64,000 nucleotides of DNA from Pseudomonas bohemica (GCF_002934685.1 NZ_NKHL01000115.1:124001-188000); one strand, 5' to 3'; shown: positions 47,655-56,508, counted from the first letter of the stretch. Made by a program: numbers and translations. The notes: generated from the sequence alone by a model not told the origin.

Positions 47655-49955
47655 ATGAATAAGCTGTGTTTGCTGAGTCTTGTCATCGGATTAGCCAGTC
47701 AGTCCGCCTGGGCTGAAACCGCCGCCAACCCCGCCAGTAATGTCTCCACGCTACAAGCCAAGAATGCATTCATCTCCAACCTGATGAAGCAGATGACCCT
47801 CGACGAGAAGATCGGGCAACTGCGCCTCATCAGCATCGGGCCGGAGATGCCGAAGTCGGAAATCCTCAAGGAAATCGCCGCTGGCCGGATCGGCGGCACC
47901 TTCAACTCTGTCCTGTTGCCCGACAACCGCGCCATGCAGGACGCCGCCGTTGCCCACAGCCGCACGAAGATCCCGATGTTCTTCGCCTACGACGTGGTCC
48001 ACGGCCAACGCACCATTTTCCCGATCAGCCTGGGCCTGGCATCGACCTGGGACATGGACGCCGTCACCCGCGCGGGCCGCGTTTCGGCGATCGAAGCCGC
48101 TGCCGACGGCGTGGACATGACGTTCGCACCGATGGTCGATATCACGCGCGATGCCCGCTGGGGCCGCAGCTCCGAGGGCTTCGGCGAAGACACCTATCTG
48201 GTTTCGAGGCTCTCGGCCACCATGACCCACGCCTTCCAGGGCTCCAGCACCCAGGCGCCGAACAGCATCATGGCGGCGGTCAAACACTTTGCGCTGTATG
48301 GCGCGGTCGAAGGCGGTCGGGACTACAACACTGTGGACATGAGTCCGGTCCGTATGCGGCAGGACTACCTGCCGCCGTACCGTGCCGCAATCGATGCAGG
48401 CGCTGGCGGTGTGATGATTGCGTTGAACTCGATCAACGGCGTTCCCTCGACCTCCAATGCGTGGCTGCTGCAGGATGTGCTGCGCAAGGACTGGGGCTTT
48501 AAAGGCGTCACCATCAGCGACCACGGCGCGATCAAGGAACTGATAGACCACGGCGTCGCCAAGGACTTCCGCGAAGCGGCGAAGCTGGCGATCAAGGCTG
48601 GCGTCGATCTGAGCATGAACGACAAGGCTTACGGCCAAGAACTCCCTGCGCTGGTCGAGAGCGGCGAAGTCTCGGTCAAGGAAGTGGACAATGCCGTGCG
48701 TGAAGTGCTCGGCGCCAAGTGGGACATGGGCCTGTTCGCCAACCCATACCTGCGCATCGGCGCGGCAGTGGACGACCCGGCCGATCGCGATGCAGAAAAC
48801 CGCCTGCACCGCGCCGAGGCCCGGGATGTCGCACGACGCAGCGTGGTGCTGCTGAAGAACGAAAACGACACCCTGCCGTTGAAAAAACAAGGCACCATCG
48901 CCGTGATCGGTCCGCTGGCGAAAAGCTCGCTGGACATGATGGGAAGCTGGTCCGGGGCCGGGCTGGCGCGTCAGACCGTCAGCGCTTACGACGGCCTGGC
49001 CAACGCGGTCGGTGACAAGGCGAAAATCCTTTATGCCGCAGGCTCCAACATCACCGATAACCAGCAAGCCATCGCTTATCTGGACAAGATGGACGATCAG
49101 CTCCACATCGATGGACGTCCAGAGCAGGAAATGATCGACGAAGCGGTCAAGGTCGCTCAGCAGTCGGACGTGGTCGTTGCGTTCGTTGGTGAGTCACGCA
49201 ATATGTCCCACGAAGCGGCAAGCCGTGTCGATCTGGTCATTCCAGGCCGTCAGCGCGATCTGATCAAGGCGCTCAAGGCCACTGGCAAGCCGCTGGTCAT
49301 CGTGCTGATGAATGGCCGGCCGCTGGCGCTGGTTGAAGAAAACAAACAGGCCGATGCGATGCTCGAAAGCTGGTTCCTCGGCACCGAGGGCGGTAACGCG
49401 CTGGCTGACGTGCTGTTCGGCGATTACAACCCGTCGGGCAAACTGCCGATGACCTTCCCGCGCTCGGTAGGTCAGGTGCCGGCGTACTACAACCACCTGA
49501 ACACTGGTCGCCCGTATCGTCCGGACGATTCGAACTACACCTCGAACTACTTCGAAGAGCAGACCAGCCCGCTGTTCCCGTTCGGTTATGGCCTGAGCTA
49601 TACGCAATTCAGCGTCTCGGACATCGTGCTCTCGATCAACAAGATGACCCGCAAGGACAAACTGACCGCCACGGTTCAAGTCAAGAACATCGGCAAGGTC
49701 GCTGGTGAAACCGTGGTTCAGCTGTATCTGCGCGACGTGGCGGCTTCGCTGAGTCGTCCGGTGAAAGAGCTGAAGAACTTTCAGAAAATCATGTTGAAGC
49801 CAGGCGAAGAGAAGTCCGTGACCTTTACTGTGACCGAAGAAGACCTGAAGTTCTTCAACCCGTCACTCAAGTACGCCGCTGAAGCGGGCGAGTTCAAGCT
49901 GATGATCGGCCTGGATTCCGAGGATGTGAAAGAGGCGACGTTCAACTTGTTGTAA
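47655..49955 (+). CDS. bglX: Periplasmic beta-glucosidase BglX (GH3)
   Basis: BglX cleaves terminal beta-glucosides in the periplasm. The 766-residue protein has a signal peptide (MNKLCLLSLVIGLASQSAWA), the GH3 N-terminal barrel and the nucleophile Asp in GVTISDHGAIKEL. The GH3 C-terminal sandwich includes LKNENDTLPLKKQGTIAVIG, and a fibronectin-III-like tail (KVAGETVVQLYLRDV) follows. The start MNKLCLLSL gives the signal sequence; an upstream frame would not. Confidence 0.95.
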   Translation: MNKLCLLSLVIGLASQSAWAETAANPASNVSTLQAKNAFISNLMKQMTLDEKIGQLRLISIGPEMPKSEILKEIAAGRIGGTFNSVLLPDNRAMQDAAVAHSRTKIPMFFAYDVVHGQRTIFPISLGLASTWDMDAVTRAGRVSAIEAAADGVDMTFAPMVDITRDARWGRSSEGFGEDTYLVSRLSATMTHAFQGSSTQAPNSIMAAVKHFALYGAVEGGRDYNTVDMSPVRMRQDYLPPYRAAIDAGAGGVMIALNSINGVPSTSNAWLLQDVLRKDWGFKGVTISDHGAIKELIDHGVAKDFREAAKLAIKAGVDLSMNDKAYGQELPALVESGEVSVKEVDNAVREVLGAKWDMGLFANPYLRIGAAVDDPADRDAENRLHRAEARDVARRSVVLLKNENDTLPLKKQGTIAVIGPLAKSSLDMMGSWSGAGLARQTVSAYDGLANAVGDKAKILYAAGSNITDNQQAIAYLDKMDDQLHIDGRPEQEMIDEAVKVAQQSDVVVAFVGESRNMSHEAASRVDLVIPGRQRDLIKALKATGKPLVIVLMNGRPLALVEENKQADAMLESWFLGTEGGNALADVLFGDYNPSGKLPMTFPRSVGQVPAYYNHLNTGRPYRPDDSNYTSNYFEEQTSPLFPFGYGLSYTQFSVSDIVLSINKMTRKDKLTATVQVKNIGKVAGETVVQLYLRDVAASLSRPVKELKNFQKIMLKPGEEKSVTFTVTEEDLKFFNPSLKYAAEAGEFKLMIGLDSEDVKEATFNLL

Positions 49956-50006
49956 AACTGCAGGTAGCACGGCCTGAACCTCGACCGCGCTACACATGGA
50001 GTATTT

Positions 50007-50093
50007 GTAGGAGCGCGCTTGCCCGCGTTGGTTTTTTTCAGGCCCTGCAAAGGTGACCGACATACCGCCTCGCCGACAAGCGCGCTCCTACAG
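50007..50093. repeat. REPIN between bglX and the sensor kinase
   Basis: GTAGGAGCGCGCTTGCCCGCG and GACAAGCGCGCTCCTACAG are inverted arms with about 46 bp between. It may insulate the two genes. Confidence 0.85.
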
Positions 50094-50116
50094 GTCCAGC
50101 CCCACAGGTTTTCGCC

Positions 50117-51874
50117 ATGCCCCGCTTTGCCCGCCTTCTTTTATACATACTGCTGATCCTCGCCGGCGCGGTCATTGTCGCCACGCTGGCGATGCATCAG
50201 GCGCAGCGACATTCGCTGGAAGACGATGCAGCGCGTGCGCAGGCCCAACTTTCGCTTTACGCCAACACCTTGCAAACCCTCATCGAACGCTATCGCGCGC
50301 TGCCCGCCGTGCTGGCGCTGGATCCGCAGCTACGGGATGCACTCAAAGGCCCGGTCAGCCTCGAGACCACCCAGGCCCTCAACCTGAAGCTGGAGCAGAT
50401 CAACGGCGCTGCGCAGTCCTCGACATTAGAGTTGCTCGACCGCAACGGTCTGGCCATCGGTGCCAGTAACTGGCGACTGCCCAGCAGTTACGTCGGTCAC
50501 AATTATGGCTTTCGGCCCTATTTCACTCAGACCAAGGCCAACGGCGTCGGACGTTTCTATGCGGTCGGCGTGACCAGTGGCATCCCTGGTTATTTCCTGT
50601 CCAACGCCGTGCACGACGATGCGGGGCAGTTCATCGGCGCGATGGTAGTCAAGCTCGAATTTCCCGACCTGGAGCACACCTGGGCGCAGGGCGACGACCT
50701 GCTGTTGGTCAGCGACGCCAAAGGCATCGTGTTCATCGCCAATCAGCCCGGCTGGCGCTATCGCGCGTTGCGGCCGCTGTCCGAAAAGGACCGGGCGGAG
50801 CTGAGCAGCACGCGCCAATACGACAAACAGTCGCTAACGCCGCTGGTCCATCAGCCGCTGCGCACGTTCAACGACGCCAGTCACCTGAGCCAGGTGCTCG
50901 CGCCCGAGGGCACGGCTGAATACCTTTGGCAGTCGCTGCCGCTGCAACCGGAAGGCTGGAGATTGCACCTGTTGCGCAGACCCCAGCCCGCCGCTGAAGA
51001 CCTGCGCAATGCCGCGCTGGCTGCCGCAGGCATCTGGCTGGCACTGGTATTTCTCGGACTGTTTCTCTACCAACGCTGGCGTCTGGCGCGTTTGCGTCAG
51101 CGCAGCCGCGTAGAGCTGGAGCAATTGGTGGAAGAGCGCACCCGCGACCTACAGACAGCCCAGGACGGTTTGGTGCAATCGACCAAACTGGCGGCATTGG
51201 GGCAGATGTCAGCCGCGCTGGCTCACGAAATCAACCAGCCACTGACCGCTCAACGCATGCAGTTGGCGACCCTGCGTCTGCTGCTCGATCACGGCCGCGT
51301 CGACGATGCATACAAGGCCCTGACCTTGCTCGACCAGCAACTGACCCGCATGGCCGCCCTCACCGGCCATCTCAAGACCTTCGCCCGAAAAAGCCCCAGC
51401 GGCCTGCGCGAAAGACTGGACCTGGCCTGCGTCGTCGATCAGGCATTGCTGTTGCTGGACGCGCGTATTCGCGAAGAGCGGGTCAGCTGCGTGCTCGACC
51501 TGACGCGGCCGGCCTGGGTGCGCGGCGATGCGATTCGTCTGGAACAGGTGCTGATCAACCTTCTGCGCAATGCCCTGGATGCGATGAGCGATAAATCGCT
51601 CAAGCGCCTGGAAATCCGCATCGAAGACACAAATGACCAGTGGCGTCTGTCAGTGACGGACAGCGGCGGCGGAATTGCCGAGGGCCATCTGGCGAATGTC
51701 TTCGATCCGTTTTTCACCACCAAACCGGTCGGGGACGGCCTCGGATTGGGGCTGGCGGTGTCCTACGCCATCGTTCATGAACTGGGCGGTCGCCTGAGCG
51801 CGAAAAATCTGAACAATGGCGCTCAGTTCTTCTTTTCTCTGACCCAGGCTCCGGAGGCCGATACCCCATGCTGA
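50117..51874 (+). CDS. Sensor histidine kinase of the DctB/MifS type
   Basis: The 585-residue membrane kinase has transmembrane segments at about 7-26 and 298-318. They flank a double-Cache-like sensor with the DctB-family motifs [13 protein letters not shown] and [14 protein letters not shown] coiled coil leads to the H-box [14 protein letters not shown] (His about 370), the N-box [12 protein letters not shown] and G-boxes DSGGGIAEG and GLGLGLAVS. It overlaps the next gene by 7 bp. In P. aeruginosa MifS/MifR control an alpha-ketoglutarate carrier, and an alpha-ketoglutarate permease gene follows here, so MifS is as likely as DctB. Confidence 0.9.
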   Translation: MPRFARLLLYILLILAGAVIVATLAMHQAQRHSLEDDAARAQAQLSLYANTLQTLIERYRALPAVLALDPQLRDALKGPVSLETTQALNLKLEQINGAAQSSTLELLDRNGLAIGASNWRLPSSYVGHNYGFRPYFTQTKANGVGRFYAVGVTSGIPGYFLSNAVHDDAGQFIGAMVVKLEFPDLEHTWAQGDDLLLVSDAKGIVFIANQPGWRYRALRPLSEKDRAELSSTRQYDKQSLTPLVHQPLRTFNDASHLSQVLAPEGTAEYLWQSLPLQPEGWRLHLLRRPQPAAEDLRNAALAAAGIWLALVFLGLFLYQRWRLARLRQRSRVELEQLVEERTRDLQTAQDGLVQSTKLAALGQMSAALAHEINQPLTAQRMQLATLRLLLDHGRVDDAYKALTLLDQQLTRMAALTGHLKTFARKSPSGLRERLDLACVVDQALLLLDARIREERVSCVLDLTRPAWVRGDAIRLEQVLINLLRNALDAMSDKSLKRLEIRIEDTNDQWRLSVTDSGGGIAEGHLANVFDPFFTTKPVGDGLGLGLAVSYAIVHELGGRLSAKNLNNGAQFFFSLTQAPEADTPC

Positions 51875-53214
51875 ACTCGGTCATCCTGGTCGACGACGAG
51901 GCTCCCATCCGCGAGGCAGTGGAGCAGTGGCTCTCACTGTCCGGCTTTGTCGTGCACCTCTACAGCCGCGCCGAGGACTGCCTGGCGAAACTGCCAGAGC
52001 ACTTTGCCGGCGTGGTGCTCACGGACGTGCGCATGCCGGGTATGAGCGGCCTGGAGCTGCTTGCCGAGCTGCAGACCCGCGATGCCGATCTGCCGGTCAT
52101 TCTGCTCACCGGCCATGGCGACGTGCCGATGGCAGTCGAAGCCATGCGTGACGGCGCCTATGACTTTCTGGAAAAACCCTTTACTCCAGAGACCTTGCTG
52201 AACAGCCTGCGCCGCGCCCTGGAGAAACGTGCACTGGTTTTGGAAAACCGTCGGCTGCACCAACAGACCGACAGCCGAGCTCGTCTTGATACGACGTTGC
52301 TGGGGCTGTCGCCTGCGATGCAAACCTTGCGAAGTCAGGTGCTGGACCTGGCGCAATTGCCGGTCAACGTGCTGATTCGCGGCGAAACCGGCAGCGGCAA
52401 GGAAATGGTCGCTCGCTGCCTGCACGACTTCGGTCCTCGGGTAAAAAAACCGTTCGTGGCGGTCAACTGTGCGGCCATCCCGGAGCAACTGTTCGAGGCG
52501 GAATTGTTCGGCCATGAAAGCGGCGCATTTACAGGCGCTCAGGGCAAACGCATCGGCAAGCTCGAATTCGCTGACGGCGGCACGCTGTTTCTCGACGAGA
52601 TCGAAAGCATGCCCCTGGCCCAACAAGTGAAGCTGCTGCGCGTGATTCAGGAGCGGCGTCTGGAGCGACTGGGTTCGAACCAAAGCATCGAGGTCGACTT
52701 GCGGATCATTGCCGCCACTAAACCGGATCTGCTGGACGAGGCTCGCGCAGGACGCTTTCGCGAAGACTTGGCCTATCGCCTGAACATCGCTGAACTGCGC
52801 CTTCCACCGTTGCGTGAACGACGCGAAGATATCCCGTTGTTGTTCGCGCATTTCTCGCACCTGGCCGCAGGACGCCTGGCCCGCAAGGCACCGGTCCTTA
52901 GCGGCGGGCAGCTGGGTCAATTGTTGAGTCAGGACTGGCCTGGGAACGTGCGCGAGCTGGCCAATGCGGCTGAGCGGCAGGTACTCGGACTTGAGAGTCC
53001 TGCCTGCATCGAGATGCCAGCCGGCCAGTCACTGGTCGCGCAGCAGGAAGCGTTCGAGGCCCATTGCCTGCGTTCGGCGCTGAGTCGGCACAGGGGGGAG
53101 ATCAAGGCGGTTTTGCAGGAGCTACAGTTGCCGCGCCGTACCTTGAACGAGAAAATGCAGCGTCATGGGTTGGTGCGGGAGGATTTCGTTGCTCCAAACG
53201 ACACATCACCGTAG
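51868..53214 (+). CDS. Sigma-54 response regulator of the DctD/MifR type
   Basis: This 448-residue activator has a receiver domain (Asp53 in GVVLTDVRMPGMSG), an AAA+ domain with Walker A GETGSGKE (about 172-179) and the sigma-54 contact motif GAFTGA (about 219-224). A C-terminal Fis-type HTH follows (GEIKAVLQELQLPRRTLNEKM). It should activate a sigma-54 promoter, and such a promoter lies before the permease gene downstream. Its TAG stop lies inside the following REPIN. Confidence 0.92.
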   Translation: MLNSVILVDDEAPIREAVEQWLSLSGFVVHLYSRAEDCLAKLPEHFAGVVLTDVRMPGMSGLELLAELQTRDADLPVILLTGHGDVPMAVEAMRDGAYDFLEKPFTPETLLNSLRRALEKRALVLENRRLHQQTDSRARLDTTLLGLSPAMQTLRSQVLDLAQLPVNVLIRGETGSGKEMVARCLHDFGPRVKKPFVAVNCAAIPEQLFEAELFGHESGAFTGAQGKRIGKLEFADGGTLFLDEIESMPLAQQVKLLRVIQERRLERLGSNQSIEVDLRIIAATKPDLLDEARAGRFREDLAYRLNIAELRLPPLRERREDIPLLFAHFSHLAAGRLARKAPVLSGGQLGQLLSQDWPGNVRELANAAERQVLGLESPACIEMPAGQSLVAQQEAFEAHCLRSALSRHRGEIKAVLQELQLPRRTLNEKMQRHGLVREDFVAPNDTSP

Positions 53215-53297
53215 GAGCGCGCTTGCCCGCGATTGGGCTATTTTTGAAAAATATTCAGTCGGACCCCCTGCCATCGCGGGCAAGCACGCCCCTACAG
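53211..53297. repeat. REPIN overlapping the stop codon of the sigma-54 activator gene
   Basis: GTAGGAGCGCGCTTGCCCGCGAT and ATCGCGGGCAAGCACGCCCCTAC form the doublet. The TAG stop (53212-53214) is bases 2-4 of the left arm. Confidence 0.85.
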
Positions 53298-53316
53298 ATA
53301 AACCGCGATCAGCAAT

Positions 53317-53361
53317 TTCCCGCTCACCTCAGAAAGGCCCATAAGCGGATTCCCGCTCACC
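53317..53361. promoter_or_regulatory. Candidate activator-binding direct repeats upstream of the alpha-ketoglutarate permease gene
   Basis: TTCCCGCTCACC occurs twice, at 53317-53328 and 53350-53361, 33 bp apart (about three helical turns). The copies are about 40-75 bp upstream of the -24 element of the sigma-54 promoter, the usual position for enhancer-binding sites. Binding by the adjacent activator is inferred. Confidence 0.5.
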
Positions 53362-53400
53362 GATACGCGGCAAACCCTTGTAAACCGGGCCTTTAAAGCC

Positions 53401-53418
53401 TTGGCACAGCTCCTGCTA
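53401..53418 (+). promoter_or_regulatory. Sigma-54 promoter of the alpha-ketoglutarate permease gene
   Basis: TTGGCACAGCTCCTGCTA matches the TGGCAC-N5-TTGC consensus with one change (CTGC), with GG and GC exactly ten bases apart. It lies 62 bp before the start codon. No other element of this quality was found in this gap. Confidence 0.85.
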
Positions 53419-53479
53419 TCACTGTCGGCAGATCGCATCGATGCGCTCTTTCTAACAACAATGACTTGCAGGAAAACCA

Positions 53480-54802
53480 ATGGCTATCCCCAACCCTGTG
53501 TCAAACGGATCGACTGCCACGCCTGTCGCCGAAAAAACCACCGGAAGTCGCCTGAAATCCATTTTCAGCGGTTCGGTCGGCAACATGGTCGAGTGGTATG
53601 ACTGGTACGTCTACGCCGCCTTCTCCCTCTACTTCGCCAAAGTCTTCTTCCCCAAAGGGGATACCACCGCACAACTGCTGAATACGGCTGCGATCTTCGC
53701 CGTAGGCTTCCTGATGCGCCCGATCGGCGGCTGGCTGATGGGCTTGTACGCTGACCGCAGAGGCCGCAAGGCCGCGCTGATGGCATCGGTTCTGCTTATG
53801 TGCTTCGGTTCGCTGATCATCGCCCTGACGCCAGGCTATGAAACCATCGGCGTTGGCGCTCCGATCCTCCTGGTACTTGCGCGTCTGCTGCAAGGTCTGT
53901 CCGTAGGCGGCGAATACGGCACTTCAGCGACCTATCTGAGCGAAATGGCGACCAAGAAGAGTCGTGGCTTCTACTCCAGCTTCCAATACGTGACCTTGAT
54001 TTCCGGCCAGCTCATCGCGCTGGGCGTGCTCATTGTGCTGCAACAGACCCTCACCACCGAACAGTTGAATGCATGGGGCTGGCGCATCCCGTTCGCTATT
54101 GGCGCGCTGTGTGCCGTGGTCGCGCTGTTTCTGCGTCGCGGTATGGAAGAAACCGAGTCGTTCACAAAGAAAAAGGAAGCGCCGAAAGAAAGCCTGATGC
54201 GCACCCTGATGCGTCACCCCAGGGAACTGATGACCGTCGTCGGCCTGACCATGGGCGGCACCCTGGCGTTTTATACCTACACCACTTACATGCAGAAATA
54301 CCTGGTTAACACCGTCGGCATGAGTATCACCGACTCCACCACCATTTCTGCTGCCACGCTCTTCTTGTTCATGGTTCTGCAGCCAGTGGTCGGCGCGCTC
54401 TCGGACAAAATCGGTCGTCGCCCGATCCTGATCGCTTTCGGCGTACTGGGTACGCTGTGCACCGTGCCAATCCTGACCGCGCTGCACACCATTCAGACGT
54501 GGTGGGGCGCGTTCTTCCTGATCATGGCGGCGCTGATCATCGTCAGCGGCTACACCTCGATCAACGCAGTGGTGAAGGCCGAACTGTTCCCGACTGAAAT
54601 CCGCGCGCTGGGTGTCGGCCTGCCCTACGCGCTGACGGTTTCTATCTTCGGCGGTACGGCCGAGTACATCGCACTGTGGTTCAAGAGCATCGGCATGGAG
54701 ACCGGCTACTACTGGTACGTCACGGCATGTATCGCCTGCTCGCTGTTGGTCTACGTGTTCATGAAGGACACCCGCAAGCACTCGCGGATCGAGACTGACT
54801 GA
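53480..54802 (+). CDS. kgtP: MFS alpha-ketoglutarate permease (KgtP family)
   Basis: The 440-residue proton symporter has 12 transmembrane segments. The metabolite:H+ symporter motifs are GNMVEWYDWYVYAAFSLYF and GFLMRPIGGWLMGLYADRRGRK, then GLSVGGEYGTSATYLSEMA. It imports alpha-ketoglutarate or a related dicarboxylate. The sigma-54 promoter and the DctD/MifR-type genes just upstream support substrate-induced control by that pair. Confidence 0.88.
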   Translation: MAIPNPVSNGSTATPVAEKTTGSRLKSIFSGSVGNMVEWYDWYVYAAFSLYFAKVFFPKGDTTAQLLNTAAIFAVGFLMRPIGGWLMGLYADRRGRKAALMASVLLMCFGSLIIALTPGYETIGVGAPILLVLARLLQGLSVGGEYGTSATYLSEMATKKSRGFYSSFQYVTLISGQLIALGVLIVLQQTLTTEQLNAWGWRIPFAIGALCAVVALFLRRGMEETESFTKKKEAPKESLMRTLMRHPRELMTVVGLTMGGTLAFYTYTTYMQKYLVNTVGMSITDSTTISAATLFLFMVLQPVVGALSDKIGRRPILIAFGVLGTLCTVPILTALHTIQTWWGAFFLIMAALIIVSGYTSINAVVKAELFPTEIRALGVGLPYALTVSIFGGTAEYIALWFKSIGMETGYYWYVTACIACSLLVYVFMKDTRKHSRIETD

Positions 54803-54838
54803 TCGTATCAGCAGGGCGAATCTGCATATTCGATCCGC

Positions 54839-54879
54839 AAAACAGGGGGACAATCGCGCAAGTGACTGCCCCCGTTTTT
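54839..54879 (+). terminator. Terminator after the alpha-ketoglutarate permease gene
   Basis: AACAGGGGG and CCCCCGTT pair around an 18-20-base loop followed by TTTT, about 40 bp past the stop. Confidence 0.65.
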
Positions 54880-54934
54880 CACTCTCATGGCAGCTAAGTG
54901 GCTGAATCACCGGTAGCTTTTCGTAATATCAATT

Positions 54935-55042
54935 TCAACGATGATCGCTACCAATGCGATTGACTTCTTAATGAACCAGAGTCGAGTAAAGTTAACTCCA
55001 TACCGAGTTACCAACTAACTGAATCGATCTGGAGCAACTGTC
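54935..55042 (+). promoter_or_regulatory. Promoter region of repeat-protein gene 1, duplicated before gene 2
   Basis: Blocks GATGATCG (54940-54947), ACTTCT, TAAT, GTAAA and CTCCATACC (54996-55004) recur in the same order before gene 2. The distance from GATGATCG to CTCCATACC is 56 bp in both. TGGAG lies eight bases before each ATG. The blocks are the likely shared promoter and regulatory sequence. Confidence 0.7.
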
Positions 55043-55480
55043 ATGAAACGCAACATGAAAACTAACAAACTCATCTTCGGCCTCGCTTTCTCCATCCTGG
55101 CAACTAGCGCTTTCGCACTTCCAGCGGTGGACGCACACCAACAAGTGAATGCATCCGTAGTTGCCGAAAATGGTTCTTCCCATACCAACATCGGCCGCCT
55201 CGCTACTGACGGCGCGGACCATGTAGGCGCCAACCGGGTTGCTGCTGACGGCTCGGATCACGTAGGCGCTAACCGCGTTGCTGCTGATGGTTCGGACCAC
55301 GTGGGCGCTAACCGCGTCGCTGCTGACGGCTCTGATCATGTGGGTGCAAATCGCGTTGCCGCTGATGGTTCTGACCATGTCGGTGCAAATCGTGTAGCTG
55401 CTGATGGCGCTGACCATGTTGGTGCAAATCGTCTCGCTGCTGATGGCGCTGATCACGTGGGTGCAAATCGCCTGAGCTGA
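55043..55480 (+). CDS. Exported 13-residue tandem-repeat protein 1
   Basis: This is a 145-residue protein. A signal peptide (KLIFGLAFSILATSAFA) ends near FALPA. A 25-residue linker (VDAHQQVNASVVAENGSSHTN) leads to seven perfect-length 13-residue repeats from residue 53. The consensus is (L/V)A(A/T)DG(A/S)DHVGANR, and the protein ends LS. Repeats stay constant in protein while codons vary between copies, so the peptide seems selected. No Cys or transmembrane anchor follows, so it should be periplasmic or secreted. I do not recognise a family. A terminator follows. Confidence 0.85.
   Translation: MKRNMKTNKLIFGLAFSILATSAFALPAVDAHQQVNASVVAENGSSHTNIGRLATDGADHVGANRVAADGSDHVGANRVAADGSDHVGANRVAADGSDHVGANRVAADGSDHVGANRVAADGADHVGANRLAADGADHVGANRLS
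55199..55471 (+). repeat. Seven 39-bp tandem repeats encoding DGxDHVGANR units
   Basis: Seven in-frame 39-bp units run without interruption through the 3' two thirds of gene 1. They differ mainly at third codon positions. The pattern is coding, with no spacers, so it is not a CRISPR array. Confidence 0.9.
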
Positions 55481-55500
55481 TTTTTCTGGCGGTTCTCTCC

Positions 55501-55530
55501 AGCCCGGCTTATGCCGGGCTTAGTTTTTTC
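55501..55530 (+). terminator. Rho-independent terminator of repeat-protein gene 1
   Basis: AGCCCGGC-TTAT-GCCGGGCT is a perfect 8-bp stem followed by TAG and six T, 21 bp after the stop. Confidence 0.92.
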
Positions 55531-55795
55531 TGCCGCCACATATCGTTACAAGCGCAGTGGCTTATGGGCTTCTCATTGAGGCCAGCAATTTAATGCCCGT
55601 GAACAGCAAATTTCAGCATGATTGCAGCGTATCCCGTGGCATCAAGCAAGCTGATCGCAAAAAAATTCAAAACCACATAACTTCAAATCTGTCAATAGCA
55701 TGCTTTGCCATTTTTGACAAAAATCGCCCCATTTCGAATCAAAATCCGCTGGAGCGCTTTAAAAACGGGCGCTGCGGCCAACTATCATTTTCGCC
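55531..55795. other. AT-rich gap between the two repeat-protein genes
   Basis: The DNA is visibly lower in GC than the chromosome around it. A 107-codon open frame crosses it but runs into the duplicated promoter and lacks a ribosome site, so it is not called. Nothing else is supported. Confidence 0.5.
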
Positions 55796-55900
55796 GATGA
55801 TCGTTAGCAACCTTGTTAACTTCTACTTAATCCATGCGCGCGTAAACTTAGCTCCATACCCAAGTGAAGAAAATTATTGAACTTCTGTGGAGCTAACATC
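55796..55900 (+). promoter_or_regulatory. Promoter region of repeat-protein gene 2 (copy of that of gene 1)
   Basis: GATGATCG (55796-55803) and CTCCATACC (55852-55860) lie 56 bp apart, as before gene 1, with the same intermediate blocks (AACTTCT, TTAAT, GTAAA). TGGAG is eight bases before the ATG. Confidence 0.7.
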
Positions 55901-56302
55901 ATGAAAACTTCGAACCTGGTATTTGCTTTTAGTCTGTCGATTCTGGCGTCGAGCGCATTCGCTCTGCCTGTTTCGGATACTCACGCTGTATTGAACGGCA
56001 ATGTTGTAGCCGAGGGCGGTTCTTCTCACACCAATGCCTCTCACACTGGCAGCTATCGTCAGGCTTCTGATGGTTCCGATCACGTTGGTGCCAACCGCTT
56101 GGCCTCTGACGGCGCTGACCGCGTAGGCAACAACCGTCAGGCTGCCGATGGCGCTGACCATGTCGGCGCCAACCGCCTGGCCTCCGATGGCGCCGACCGC
56201 GTAGGCAACAACCGTCAGGCTGCCGATGGCGCTGACCACGTCGGTGCCAACCGCCTGGCCTCTGACGGCGCCGACCGCGTAGGCAATAACCGCGTCAGCT
56301 GA
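55901..56302 (+). CDS. Exported 13-residue tandem-repeat protein 2
   Basis: This 133-residue paralogue of the previous protein has a signal peptide (MKTSNLVFAFSLSILASSAFA) and the linker VVAEGGSSHTN, which matches gene 1. Six 13-residue repeats alternate between two kinds: (Q)A(A/S)DG(A/S)DHVGANR and LASDGADRVGNNR, so the true unit is 26 residues (three copies). It ends VS. Gene 1 has only the first kind. Within each pair the His becomes Arg and Ala becomes Asn. The DNA of the 78-bp units is nearly identical, suggesting recent internal duplication. Confidence 0.85.
   Translation: MKTSNLVFAFSLSILASSAFALPVSDTHAVLNGNVVAEGGSSHTNASHTGSYRQASDGSDHVGANRLASDGADRVGNNRQAADGADHVGANRLASDGADRVGNNRQAADGADHVGANRLASDGADRVGNNRVS
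56060..56293 (+). repeat. Three 78-bp alternating repeats in gene 2
   Basis: Six 39-bp units run as A-B-A-B-A-B (residues 54-131). The second and third 78-bp units differ by only a few bases, mostly silent. Confidence 0.85.
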
Positions 56303-56341
56303 TTCCCGCTTTACACGTTCCACCTCCCGAAACTCCCTTTG

Positions 56342-56369
56342 TAGCCCGACTGATGTCGGGCTTTTTTTG
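56342..56369 (+). terminator. Rho-independent terminator of repeat-protein gene 2
   Basis: AGCCCGAC-TGAT-GTCGGGCT is a perfect stem followed by seven T, about 40 bp after the stop. Confidence 0.92.
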
Positions 56370-56508
56370 GCATTTTTTCAGGCTCCGCCTTTTTTACCCA
56401 CCAATCCCTGCAAGCTCTGGCATCCCGTTCCAATGCCTTGCACTATGGTCAGCTCGACAACCGACAGGCAGTCATCCCTGTCGGCTCAACCGCTCAGGAA
56501 CCGCCGCC

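Noticed and set aside
47751-49106. 451-codon minus-strand frame inside bglX
   Set aside because: Antisense shadow of a clear GH3 enzyme; no motifs.
55557-55880. 107-codon plus-strand frame between the two repeat-protein genes
   Set aside because: Overlaps the duplicated promoter module, lacks a ribosome site, and its composition follows the AT-rich gap.
55199-56293. CRISPR-like array
   Set aside because: The repeats are contiguous, in frame and without spacers; they are coding tandem repeats.
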